Source: Chloroflexota bacterium (GTDB lineage Bacteria > Chloroflexota > Dehalococcoidia > Lucifugimonadales > UBA3495). From it: 64,000 nt of DNA. Below are positions 51,308 through 59,624 of this stretch, piece after piece. The notes below the pieces were generated by a model. That model ran no database searches. It was not told where the DNA came from and saw only the letters and a program-made list of their open reading frames with translations. The stretch's first letter is position 1, and every line of letters starts with the position of its first letter. A program made the position numbers and the translations under genes. The stretch spans positions 124,001 through 188,000 of the forward strand of contig JAPPMU010000062.1 of assembly GCA_028873965.1 (NCBI GenBank), given 5' to 3'.

Positions 51308-52621
51308 ATGGGCAAGAGTGAAACTCCGGCAAAAGGGTTGGCCCGCCTTCTGGGGGGCGACCTGTCTTTCCAGGGAACCGACCGGATCGCCCATCCGCTG
51401 TACGCGCTGCACCCGTTTGCGGCCCGGTTCCCCTACGGTTTGCCTGGGTACTTCATCGAGGCGCTGACGGAGCCCGGCGACACGGTGCTGGACCCCATGT
51501 GCGGGTCGGGGATCACGCTCCTGGAGGGGTGGGCCGCCGGCCGGAGCGTCATCGGCGTGGATCTCGATCCGCTGGCTCGCCGGCAAGCAAAGGCGCGAAC
51601 CACAGCGTTGTGCGTCGAAGAAGTCCGCCAGACAGGCGAGACGGCGCAGCGGCGGGCGGCTGAACTCATGGCCGGCCTGGGCGCGCACCGGGATCCATTG
51701 AAAGCCATAACGGAAGACATGGATCCGGCAACGCGGGAGTTCCTGGACTATTGGTTCTTCCCGGAAACGCAACTTGAGCTCGCCTGCCTGACACTGGCAA
51801 TCCGCGAAGAGCCCGACGACGACCTGCGCAACCTGCTGGAAGTGATCTTTTCTTCCACCATTGTCACCAAGTCGGGCGGCGTGTCCCGGGCCAGGGATCT
51901 GGCCCACACCCGGCCGCATCGCGTGTCCGACAAGGTGCCCAGGCGTCCCATACCGCTGTTCGCGAGCCTCCTCGAACGAGCCGCTGCTGCTTACGCTGCC
52001 GTAGATCGGGACGCGGTGGGCAATTGTCGGATCGTGGACGGGGATGCGCGTTCGCTGCCGCTGCCGGATTGCAGCGTGGACCTGATTGTGACGTCGCCGC
52101 CGTATGCCAACGCGCTTGACTACATGCGAGCGCACAAGTTCTCCCTGGCGTGGTTGGGCGACCCCATTCCGTCCCTGACCAAGTTGCGGCGCGAGTACAT
52201 CGGATCCGAATCTGCGGGTAGCCAGGCAACTTCGTCGGTAAATCCCCTGCCGGCGAAAGTCGAAGCCGTGGTCCAGCGCGTCGCCGAGGCCGATGCCACG
52301 AAATCCCGCGTGTTGAGACGGTACTTCGCCGACATGTCGGCGTCGATCTCGGAGATGCAAAGGGTGCTCCGGCCCGGGTCGGCGACGATAATCGTGGTGG
52401 GAGCGTCCACGATGCGCGGGATATTGGTGCCTACCCACGAATGCCTGGCGGATCTAACCACGCAGGCGGGATTGGACGTGGTGGCGGTCGCTCCGCGCAA
52501 CCTGGACCGCGACCGGCGGATGATGCCGGCACGGAATGCCGGACGCGCCGGCAGCGGTGACACGACGGGGATCGAAAGGCGGATGCATACGGAATACGTT
52601 ATCGGCGCGGTCAAGCCCTGA
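51308..52621 (+). CDS. DNA methyltransferase (N4/N6 amino-MTase family), orphan
   Basis: A 437-aa SAM-dependent DNA methylase. Motif I is DTVLDPMCGSGITLLEG (residues ~58-74). The catalytic motif IV is TSPPYANALDYMR (~265), the SPPY form more common in N4-cytosine enzymes. A long helical insert (~95-200) sits between them, and a closing SATIIVVGAST strand follows. No restriction endonuclease or specificity gene is adjacent. The start at 51308 has GAGGT 5 nt upstream. A TATAAT at 51211-51216 may be part of its promoter. It precedes dnaA by ~500 bp. Confidence 0.85.
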   Translation: MGKSETPAKGLARLLGGDLSFQGTDRIAHPLYALHPFAARFPYGLPGYFIEALTEPGDTVLDPMCGSGITLLEGWAAGRSVIGVDLDPLARRQAKARTTALCVEEVRQTGETAQRRAAELMAGLGAHRDPLKAITEDMDPATREFLDYWFFPETQLELACLTLAIREEPDDDLRNLLEVIFSSTIVTKSGGVSRARDLAHTRPHRVSDKVPRRPIPLFASLLERAAAAYAAVDRDAVGNCRIVDGDARSLPLPDCSVDLIVTSPPYANALDYMRAHKFSLAWLGDPIPSLTKLRREYIGSESAGSQATSSVNPLPAKVEAVVQRVAEADATKSRVLRRYFADMSASISEMQRVLRPGSATIIVVGASTMRGILVPTHECLADLTTQAGLDVVAVAPRNLDRDRRMMPARNAGRAGSGDTTGIERRMHTEYVIGAVKP

Positions 52622-52625
52622 CAGC

Positions 52626-52764
52626 GCTCACGCGTACCCAGTTTGACCTGAACAGTCATTGCGAGCGAAGCGCGGCAATCCCGTTGCTATGGGGCTCAAC
52701 CTTCAGGCAATGAGATCGCCACGTCGCTTCGCTCCTCGCGATGACAAAATGGGTACGCATGAGC
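52626..52764. repeat. MITE-like palindromic repeat, copy A
   Basis: A 139-bp element with terminal inverted repeats: left end GCTCACGCGTACCCAGTTT, right end AAAATGGGTACGCATGAGC. The inner arms read GTCATTGCGAGCGAAGCG on the left and GCTTCGCTCCTCGCGATGAC on the right. It lies after the DNA methyltransferase stop and codes for nothing. Three relatives occur in the last 5 kb. Confidence 0.85.
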
Positions 52765-53138
52765 TGACGGCCGCGCCCAATTCCGTCAAACCGCCGTGCC
52801 GGGCCGCCCGATAGGTGCCCGGAAACCTAGCCTCAAACCGCAGCCCGGCCTGACCCGGCGCGTATTTCTACCAGATGTTGTTATCGGCCGGCAGGTGGCT
52901 CCCTCCGTCGCTGCCGGGCGGCTCCCCCGGGCAATCAGAACCGCCGTTCCGCATCTGCCGTAGCCGGCCGGCCGCAAGATTGGATTTCAGCCCGTGTTTT
53001 AGTATGCGTCCAAGACTACGATCATTTTCAGTTTTGGGCAAAACATTACATCTAAGCATCCGTCTAGCGAGGCCGGCGGCGCCACATTACCATTGCCGGC
53101 CATACGATCCTACTCGGCTGGAATTAGGGAAACAGACG
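52765..53138. other. Intergenic region upstream of dnaA
   Basis: About 370 bp without a gene. I see no TTATCCACA-type DnaA boxes and no AT-rich unwinding element. The sequence near 53000-53060 is somewhat more AT-rich (TTTTCAGTTTTGGGCAAAAC). It should carry the dnaA promoter, but no confident -35/-10 pair was found. It is not supported as an origin. Confidence 0.4.
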
Positions 53139-54575
53139 ATGCAAAACCGCCCCGACCCGGTCTCCGCGTGGCAAGCAGCCCTCGGCCGCCTACAGCTGGA
53201 AATACCCCAGGAGCAATTCAACACTTTCCTCCGTCCCTGCTTCGGCCTGCGATGGGAGGATGATTGCCTGGTGGTTGGCGCGGCAACAACCTTTGCCGTG
53301 TCGTGGCTCGAATTGCCGCTGCACCTGGAAATGGTTCGGGAGGCAGTGGCCAAAACGACGGGCGCACAATCCAGCGTCCGCTACCTGGCGGTGCCAGCGA
53401 GTGACCACAACCCGACGCCGCAACGCGAAGTTTCAGTGTATTCGGTAGTCGCGGAACCGGCGACGCGGCTTCCCGACCTGACTAATCCAGACGGAGGCCA
53501 ATCGCAACGCGAAGCTGCGGCAGCATGGCAGGGTCGCCAGTCCAACCAAGCGGTCGGGCTCAACCCACGATATACCTTCGACAATTTCGTCGTGGGCGAA
53601 AGCAACCAGCTGGCTTACCACGCCGCGCGCGCCGTCAACGCGGGTGAGCGCGGCGCCACCCCCGGTTACAACCCGTTGTTGCTGTACGCCGGCTCCGGGA
53701 TGGGCAAGACCCACCTGCTGCACGCCATCGGAAACGTGGCCCGTCAGCAGAGTGTTTCGCTCCGCTACGTAACGTCCGAACAGTTCACCAACGAGTTCGT
53801 GTCGGCGATCAACCGCCGGGCGATGCCGGAGTTCCGCGAACGCTACCGGAGCGTCGACCTGCTGCTGCTGGACGACGTGCAATTCCTGGTGGGTAAAGAG
53901 CAAACGCAGGAGGCGCTGTTCCACACTTTCAACGACCTGCACCAGGCGGGGGCGCAGATCGTTCTGACCAGCGACCGCCCGCCCGAGACCATCACGCCCT
54001 TGGAGGACCGACTACGCTCCCGTTTCCAATGGGGATTGGTCGCCGACATCCGCCCGCCCTCTCTGGAAACGCGGCTGGCGATGCTCCATTCCTGGGCTTC
54101 CGACAGCGGATCGGAGGTGCCGCCGCCGATGCTGGATCTCATCGCGCAGCGCGTCAGCCGAAACGTGCGCCAGCTCCTGGGCGCGTTCAACCGGGTGGTG
54201 GCGAGCTCACAGCTCTTGAGCGCCCCACTGACCGCAGAAAGCGTAGCCGCGCAACTGGACGCCATCGTGGGACCGGATGCCCGCGCGGAGGTGACGCCAC
54301 AGCAGGCGCTGGGCAAGGTGGCGCGTCATTACGGGCTGTCCACGGAACAGATCCTCGGCCGCAACCGCACGGCTGCGGTGGCGCTGGCCCGGCAAGTGAC
54401 AATGTACCTGTTAGTATCAGAACTCAACATGACACCGACCGGCGCCGGGCGTTTCCTGGCGGGCCGCAACCACAGCACGGTTATCCACGGGGTTGCTCGG
54501 GTGCGACAGGGCATGGAATCCGATAGTCGCCTGAAGCACGCGGTCCTGGCCATCACGGAAACGCTGAACGACTGA
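53139..54575 (+). CDS. dnaA: Chromosomal replication initiator protein DnaA
   Basis: A 478-aa DnaA. Domain I is ~1-90 (WQAALGRLQLEIPQEQFNTF). A linker follows, then domain III AAA+ with FDNFVVGESNQLAYHAA, Walker A YAGSGMGKTHLLHA, Walker B LLLLDDVQFL, and sensor RLRSRFQWGLVADI. Domain IV ends with the DnaA-box-binding GRNHSTVIHGVARV (residues ~445-460). ATG 53139 gives family length; an in-frame extension to 52875 is rejected. AGGGA lies 9 nt upstream. It is not next to dnaN, gyrB or recF. Confidence 0.97.
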   Translation: MQNRPDPVSAWQAALGRLQLEIPQEQFNTFLRPCFGLRWEDDCLVVGAATTFAVSWLELPLHLEMVREAVAKTTGAQSSVRYLAVPASDHNPTPQREVSVYSVVAEPATRLPDLTNPDGGQSQREAAAAWQGRQSNQAVGLNPRYTFDNFVVGESNQLAYHAARAVNAGERGATPGYNPLLLYAGSGMGKTHLLHAIGNVARQQSVSLRYVTSEQFTNEFVSAINRRAMPEFRERYRSVDLLLLDDVQFLVGKEQTQEALFHTFNDLHQAGAQIVLTSDRPPETITPLEDRLRSRFQWGLVADIRPPSLETRLAMLHSWASDSGSEVPPPMLDLIAQRVSRNVRQLLGAFNRVVASSQLLSAPLTAESVAAQLDAIVGPDARAEVTPQQALGKVARHYGLSTEQILGRNRTAAVALARQVTMYLLVSELNMTPTGAGRFLAGRNHSTVIHGVARVRQGMESDSRLKHAVLAITETLND

Positions 54576-54610
54576 ACCCTTCACTCCACGAACCGTTCCA
54601 GGAGGCACAC

Positions 54611-55645
54611 ATGACTACAAGCAGCAGCCTGACCATGCAAACCGTCGTTGGCACCGGCGAAGCGGGCTACAGCGGCGATGGCGGGCCGGCGGCATCCGCC
54701 ACCCTTCGCGAGCCGTTCATGTGCACATTCGACCGCGCGGGCAACATGTTCTTCTGCGAGGCGAAAAACCACGTCGTCCGGCGGGTTGACACGTCCACCG
54801 GGCACGTCACCACCGTGGCCGGCACGGGGGAGGTCGGCTACACGGGCGATGGAGGTCCGGCGACGGCGGCAACCATGAACGAGCCCTATTCCCTTGAAGT
54901 TGACGGTGACGGAAACATCTACGTCGTCGACCGCCTCAACGCCGCAGTGCGCCGAGTCGACGGAAACACGGGGATAATTACGACGGTAGCGGGCACCGGC
55001 GAGCCGGGATATTCAGGCGACGGCGGACCAGGCGGCGAAGCGCAGTTACGCGAGCCCAACGACTGCTTTCTGGACGGGCGCGGCGGACTGCTCATCGCGG
55101 ACATCCAGGACCAGCGCATCCGCCGGCTGGACCTGGAGACGGGCATCATCGACACCTTCGCGGGCAATGGCGAAAAGGTTCGCGGCGGAGACGGGATGCC
55201 GGCACGCCAGGCGAGCATCCTGGGCTCCCGAGCGGTGTGCATGGACCACCACGGGAACACCTACATTGCCGAGCGCGAAGGCAATGGCGTCCGCGTGGTC
55301 ACCGCGGGCGGAATCATGGGAACCGTTGCCGGCGCGGCGGCGGAACGGGGATACACCGGGGACGGCGGGTCCGCGCTGGGCGCCACCTGGGGCGCGCCCA
55401 AGGCCCTGCGCTGCGACGCCGCGGGCAACGTCATCGTGGTTGACACGGAGAACCACGCCATCCGAAAGATCGACGTCAACACCGGCGTGGTAACCACCAT
55501 CGCCGGAGGGCAATTGGGCGGGCACGGAGACGGCGGCCCGGCTACCGATGCCGGCCTGGACCGCCCGCACGGATGCGGCATTGCGGCGGACGGTCAGATC
55601 TACATTGCGGACAGCAACAACCACCGGATACGGGTGGTGGGTTAG
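54611..55645 (+). CDS. NHL-repeat beta-propeller protein
   Basis: A 344-aa protein of about six similar blades. The unit repeats GTGEAGYSGDGGPAASATL at ~13, GTGEVGYTGDGGPATAATM at ~71 and GTGEPGYSGDGGPGGEAQL at ~127, each followed by NIYVVD and AVRRVD-like strands. No signal peptide is visible, so cytoplasmic location is likely unless exported otherwise. NHL propellers bind ligands or proteins; the role is unknown. It starts 35 bp after dnaA with GGAGGCAC upstream. Confidence 0.85.
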   Translation: MTTSSSLTMQTVVGTGEAGYSGDGGPAASATLREPFMCTFDRAGNMFFCEAKNHVVRRVDTSTGHVTTVAGTGEVGYTGDGGPATAATMNEPYSLEVDGDGNIYVVDRLNAAVRRVDGNTGIITTVAGTGEPGYSGDGGPGGEAQLREPNDCFLDGRGGLLIADIQDQRIRRLDLETGIIDTFAGNGEKVRGGDGMPARQASILGSRAVCMDHHGNTYIAEREGNGVRVVTAGGIMGTVAGAAAERGYTGDGGSALGATWGAPKALRCDAAGNVIVVDTENHAIRKIDVNTGVVTTIAGGQLGGHGDGGPATDAGLDRPHGCGIAADGQIYIADSNNHRIRVVG

Positions 55646-55699
55646 GAAATTCCAGCCGGAGCCGAATCCTCCCGGGGCCTCTTGGTTTTCAGTCGCCGA

Positions 55700-56536
55700 T
55701 TACCGGACCCGGGCCAGCTTCTGCACGCGCTGGTTGGAGGTGTCAGCGCCGTAAATGTTGCCTTGCGAGTCGGTGTACACCTGGTGGGCGTACTCGAAGG
55801 TCCTGCCCCGGGCCAGGATCTGGCCATCCAGGGTCAGAATGGTGAGGCGCGGCACCTGGTCGGTCACGTAGACCCGCTGCTCGGCGTCGATATGGACGCC
55901 CATGGGGCACTTGAAGTCGGTCCACTGGTCGATGAACTCCCCGTCAACGGTGAACACCTGCACCCGGTTGTTCTCGCGGTCGGCTACGTACACCCGTCCG
56001 TCGGCGGACACGCGGATACTGTGGGGCACGATGAACTCCCCGGGGCCGCGGCCGGGACTGCCGAACGAGGCAATCAGCGAGCCATCGGCGGACAGCCGGT
56101 GCACGGAGGAATTCCCGTAGCCGTCGGCGACGAAGAGCTCGCCGGAGGGAGCCACGCAAACATCGGCGGGGTGGTTGAACGGGGCCTGGAGCGCCGGGCG
56201 GTGGCGGTTGCCGATGGACGCCAGCAGTTCCCCATCCGGGGAGTACTTCAGGATCTGGTGGGCGTCCCGATCCACCAGGTACACCGAGTCGTCAGGGCCA
56301 ATGTGGATGTGATGGGCGTCGGCGGGCACGCCGCCGCTGCCGTACCACGCTGCCAACGGGTTACCGTCGGGGTCGAACACGAGCACGCGCGGTCCCTGGC
56401 GTTGGAACACGTAGACCTGGTCCCGGCTGTCCACAGCCACGCCGCTGATGCCCTGGAAACCCTGGCCCACCGGGAGGCGGGGCCATTCCGGTTGGTATTC
56501 GTAAACGTAATCGCCCATGCCAACGGTGATAGCCAT
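55700..56536 (-). CDS. Six-bladed NHL-type propeller (peptidylglycine-lyase-like)
   Basis: A 278-aa propeller. Repeated strands include GVAVDSRDQVYVFQR, HIGPDDSVYLVDRDAHQI, DVCVAPSGELFVADGYGN, SIRVSADGRVYVADRENNRV and GVHIDAEQRVYVTDQV. The DGYGN and NRV patterns resemble the lyase propeller of peptidylglycine alpha-amidating enzyme. No signal peptide. AAGGAGA lies 8 nt upstream of ATG 56536. It is convergent with the other propeller gene. Function unknown. Confidence 0.84.
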   Translation of the reverse strand: MAITVGMGDYVYEYQPEWPRLPVGQGFQGISGVAVDSRDQVYVFQRQGPRVLVFDPDGNPLAAWYGSGGVPADAHHIHIGPDDSVYLVDRDAHQILKYSPDGELLASIGNRHRPALQAPFNHPADVCVAPSGELFVADGYGNSSVHRLSADGSLIASFGSPGRGPGEFIVPHSIRVSADGRVYVADRENNRVQVFTVDGEFIDQWTDFKCPMGVHIDAEQRVYVTDQVPRLTILTLDGQILARGRTFEYAHQVYTDSQGNIYGADTSNQRVQKLARVR

Positions 56537-57120
56537 TTGGTTCGTCTCCTTGGTAGCGGTGCGGGCGTAGAGGGGTCACGTTCCCGTAGCGAGGCAGCGG
56601 CAACGGGAAGGTGACCGGATGGGTGGCGACAGCGGCCTGTGCTTCCGCCGTCGCCGGAATGAATGCAGTGGGTCGCAGATGGTGTTGTGGCTGGGCACCT
56701 CCTGATTTCGAGAAAGCGCAGGCAATTGAGAGAGTGCAGGCGATGGTATGTGTATGTGGACCAGGTTCCGAGCGATGATCAGCCCTACGGCCGGAGGATT
56801 TGCGCTGGGGTTTTTTGCTCTCATTGTCCATGGACACCGGGCCGGGGCTCGGGCATGGCGCGCTGTGGCGGGCGCGGTGGCCGAGGGACTACCCCGGGTA
56901 ATCTGACCGGAGACAGTCCTCTTCATAGGCCGGTAGCGACTTGGATGCTGATGGAGTTGGCCGTGTACGCTCGGAGCCTGGTCGTTGGGAACTGGTAATC
57001 GCCTGCGGAACCATGATAGAGCATAAGTTCTGAATGATGCAAGGGGGCGTTGTCAACAGGCAACATTGCCTGGACAGGTGCGAAACGCTAACCTGTAATC
57101 GCAGCAGGGAGAAGCGACAA
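56537..57120. other. Intergenic region before the HEPN-like gene
   Basis: About 580 bp where I see no credible gene. Reading frames present have biased, low-complexity translations. Near 57070 there is a small palindrome AGGCAACATTGCCT, and a possible promoter TTGCCT-17-TAACCT just before the HEPN-like gene. The GGAATGA fragment near 56650 may be a decayed palindromic repeat. Confidence 0.4.
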
Positions 57121-57480
57121 ATGACGACCCAGCAGTATCGACAAGCCAGCGAACATTTCATGGCACAGGCCAGACAGGAACTTGCCGACGGCGATCTGCC
57201 ACAGGCATCCGAGAAAGGCTGGGGCGCTGCGGTCCAAGTTCTCAAAGCCGTCGCCGAACAACGCGGTTGGGAACACAGCCAGCACCGACACCACCTCATT
57301 ACAGTCAGCCGGCTCAGATCTGAGACCGGCGACGGAGACATCCGCCGCCTATTTCGGGCCGCCAGCGATCTCCACGAGAACTTTTACGAGAACACGATGC
57401 AGGCTTTTGAAGTCGCGGAGAGCCTGGATGATGTCGAGACCCTGCTGGGTAAACTCCTACCTCGGCTGGACCAGACGTAG
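57121..57480 (+). CDS. HEPN-like (PaREP1-type) small helical protein
   Basis: A 119-aa helical protein. ASEHFMAQARQELADGDLPQ, ASEKGWGAAVQVLKAVAEQRG (cut) and DLHENFYENTMQ match the PaREP1/HEPN pattern best among the three relatives in this window. ATG 57121 follows GGGAGAAG; an upstream frame to 57034 is rejected. It lies 57 bp before the copper amine oxidase gene on the same strand. Partner and activity unknown. Confidence 0.68.
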   Translation: MTTQQYRQASEHFMAQARQELADGDLPQASEKGWGAAVQVLKAVAEQRGWEHSQHRHHLITVSRLRSETGDGDIRRLFRAASDLHENFYENTMQAFEVAESLDDVETLLGKLLPRLDQT

Positions 57481-57537
57481 TCTCGCTCTGGCTCGAAGAG
57501 CAGCCAAATTATCTCGAGGAAACCAGAGGAGGTCGTC

Positions 57538-59484
57538 ATGGCCATTTCCACCAAAGCACCAGCACAGACTGAACCACGTTCAGTGGTATCGCATCCCTTG
57601 GATCCACTCACGGTGGACGAGATCGCCGAGGCGTCATCTATACTGAAATCGCAGCGCGGCCTGAGTCCGCGAACCCGGTTCGAGACCGTCGTGCTGCGCG
57701 AGCCGGACAAGGCGGTAGCGCTGGCGCATCAGCCGGGCGATCCGATACGGCGCGAGGCGTTCCTGGTCGTGCTGGACAACGACGCCAGGGCCACATACGA
57801 GGCAGTGGTATCGCTAAATGATCGCCGCGTCGTTTCGTGGGAGCACATACCCGGCGTGCAGCCCCGGGTGATGTTCGACGAGTTCGTGGAGTGCGAGGCG
57901 GCGGTGCGCGCCGACGCGCGGTTCCAGGCGGCCATCAAGAAGCGGGGCATCATGGACCCCAGCCTGGTGATGGTGGATCCGTGGTCGGCCGGCAACTACG
58001 GGTACGAGGATGAGGAAGGCCGGCGGCTGGTGCTGTGCCGCAACTTCGCCCGCTCCAGCCCCACGGACAACGGCTACGCCCGTCCCATCGAGGGCGTCAC
58101 CGCCGTGGTGGACCTGAACAGCATGGAGGTGGTCCGGGTCGATGACTACGGCGTGATGCCGCTGCCGCCGGAGCCCGGCAACTACGGCGCAGAGTTCGTC
58201 GGCAAATTCCGTGAGGACCTCAAGCCCCTGGAGATCACCCAGCCGGAGGGGCCGAGTTTCAAGGTGGACGGCTGGAAGGTGACGTGGCAGAAGTGGCACC
58301 TTCGCGTCGGGTTCACGCCGCGGGAGGGGTTGGTGATCCATACCGTGGGGTACGAGGACCAGGGTCGGGTGCGGCCGATCCTGCACCGGGCTGCCCTGTC
58401 CGACATGGTGGTGCCCTACGGCGAACCCGGCAAGGACCACTACCGGAAGAACGCTTTCGACGCCGGCGAGTACGGCATCGGCTCGCTGACCAACTCGCTG
58501 ACGCTGGGGTGCGACTGCCTGGGGGAGATTTACTACTTCGACGCCGCGCTCAATACCGGCAGCGGCGAGGCGTTCACCATACCCAACGCGGTGTGCATGC
58601 ACGAGGAGGACTACGGCATCCTGTGGAAGCACACCGACTGGCGCATCGGGCAAACCGAGGTGCGCCGCTCCCGGCGGCTGGTGATTTCCAGCGTCGCCAC
58701 CGTGGGCAACTACGAGTACGGCTTTTTCTGGTACTTCTACCAGGACGGCACAATCCAGATGGAGATCAAGCTCACCGGCATCATCAACACCGCCGGCATC
58801 GCCGATGGGGAGACGCCCAAGTACGGCACCATCGTGGCGCCTCAGCTGAACGCGCACATTCACCAGCACTTCTTCAACTTCCGCATGGACATGTGCGTGG
58901 ACGGCAAGGAGAACTCGGTGTTCGAGGTGAACACCGTGGCCGCTCCGCCGGGTCCGGACAACCCCCACAGCAACGCCTTCTACGCCGAGAAGACTCTGCT
59001 GGGAACGGAGCACGAGGCGCAGCGGGTGATCGACCCCATGAGCGGTCGGTACTGGGTGGTGTCCAACACCTCAGCGAAGAACGCGCTGGGTCAGCCGGTG
59101 AGCTACAAGCTGATGCCGGGCGAGAACATCCTGCCCTTCGCACATCCCGAGGCCAGCATCATCAAGCGGGCGGGGTTCATGACCAAGCACCTGTGGGTGA
59201 CGCCCTACCACCGGGACGAGATCTCAGCCACCGGGCCCTATCCCAACCAGCACCCGGGCGGCGCGGGGCTACCCGAGTACACGAAAAACAACCGGAGCGT
59301 TGCAGATACGGACGTGGTGCTGTGGTACACCCTGGGCTACCACCACGTGCCCCGGCCGGAGGACTGGCCGATTTCACCCGTGGCCTACTGCGGGTTCAGC
59401 CTCAAGCCGGTCGGGTTCTTCGACACCAACCCCGTGCTGGACGTGCCGCCCAGCGACCACTGCGGGGAGGCGTGCCACGGCTAG
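57538..59484 (+). CDS. Copper-containing amine oxidase
   Basis: A 648-aa oxidase similar to Arthrobacter globiformis AGAO. The topaquinone precursor Tyr392 lies in VGNYEYGFFWYF. The catalytic base is Asp308 (NAFDAGEYG). Copper ligands are His442 and His444 (AHIHQHFFNFRMD) and His603 (HVPRPEDWP). It oxidises primary amines such as phenethylamine or tyramine to aldehyde, hydrogen peroxide and ammonia. No signal peptide is visible. AGGAGGTC precedes ATG 57538. Confidence 0.95.
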   Translation: MAISTKAPAQTEPRSVVSHPLDPLTVDEIAEASSILKSQRGLSPRTRFETVVLREPDKAVALAHQPGDPIRREAFLVVLDNDARATYEAVVSLNDRRVVSWEHIPGVQPRVMFDEFVECEAAVRADARFQAAIKKRGIMDPSLVMVDPWSAGNYGYEDEEGRRLVLCRNFARSSPTDNGYARPIEGVTAVVDLNSMEVVRVDDYGVMPLPPEPGNYGAEFVGKFREDLKPLEITQPEGPSFKVDGWKVTWQKWHLRVGFTPREGLVIHTVGYEDQGRVRPILHRAALSDMVVPYGEPGKDHYRKNAFDAGEYGIGSLTNSLTLGCDCLGEIYYFDAALNTGSGEAFTIPNAVCMHEEDYGILWKHTDWRIGQTEVRRSRRLVISSVATVGNYEYGFFWYFYQDGTIQMEIKLTGIINTAGIADGETPKYGTIVAPQLNAHIHQHFFNFRMDMCVDGKENSVFEVNTVAAPPGPDNPHSNAFYAEKTLLGTEHEAQRVIDPMSGRYWVVSNTSAKNALGQPVSYKLMPGENILPFAHPEASIIKRAGFMTKHLWVTPYHRDEISATGPYPNQHPGGAGLPEYTKNNRSVADTDVVLWYTLGYHHVPRPEDWPISPVAYCGFSLKPVGFFDTNPVLDVPPSDHCGEACHG

Positions 59485-59490
59485 AGCCGC

Positions 59491-59618
59491 TGCGTACCCA
59501 GTTTCGCCCGTGTTGTCATTGCGAGTGAAGCGCGGCAATCTCGTCAAGGCAACGGACGCTGCTCCGGCAGCGAGACCGCCGCGTCGCCGCTCCTCGCGAT
59601 GACAAACTGGGTACGCGT
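59491..59618. repeat. MITE-like palindromic repeat, copy B
   Basis: Ends TGCGTACCCAGTTT and AAACTGGGTACGCGTGA enclose the arms GTCATTGCGAGTGAAGCG and CGCTCCTCGCGATGAC. It fills the space between two convergent genes (amine oxidase and sulfite-oxidase-like), where its long hairpin may terminate both transcripts. Confidence 0.85.
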
Positions 59619-59624
59619 GAACCT

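Noticed and set aside
54478-54492. TTATCCACG near the end of dnaA as a DnaA box
   Set aside because: It encodes the conserved STVIHG motif of domain IV, is single and differs from the consensus at the last base.
56576-56926. Minus-strand frame of 116 codons in the gap before the HEPN-like gene
   Set aside because: Translation is Pro/Arg/Ser-rich with no motif or ribosome site; it looks like chance.
58284-59528. Second plus-strand frame across the amine oxidase gene
   Set aside because: It is a +1 shadow with repetitive Arg/Gly/His-rich translation; the true frame has all catalytic residues.
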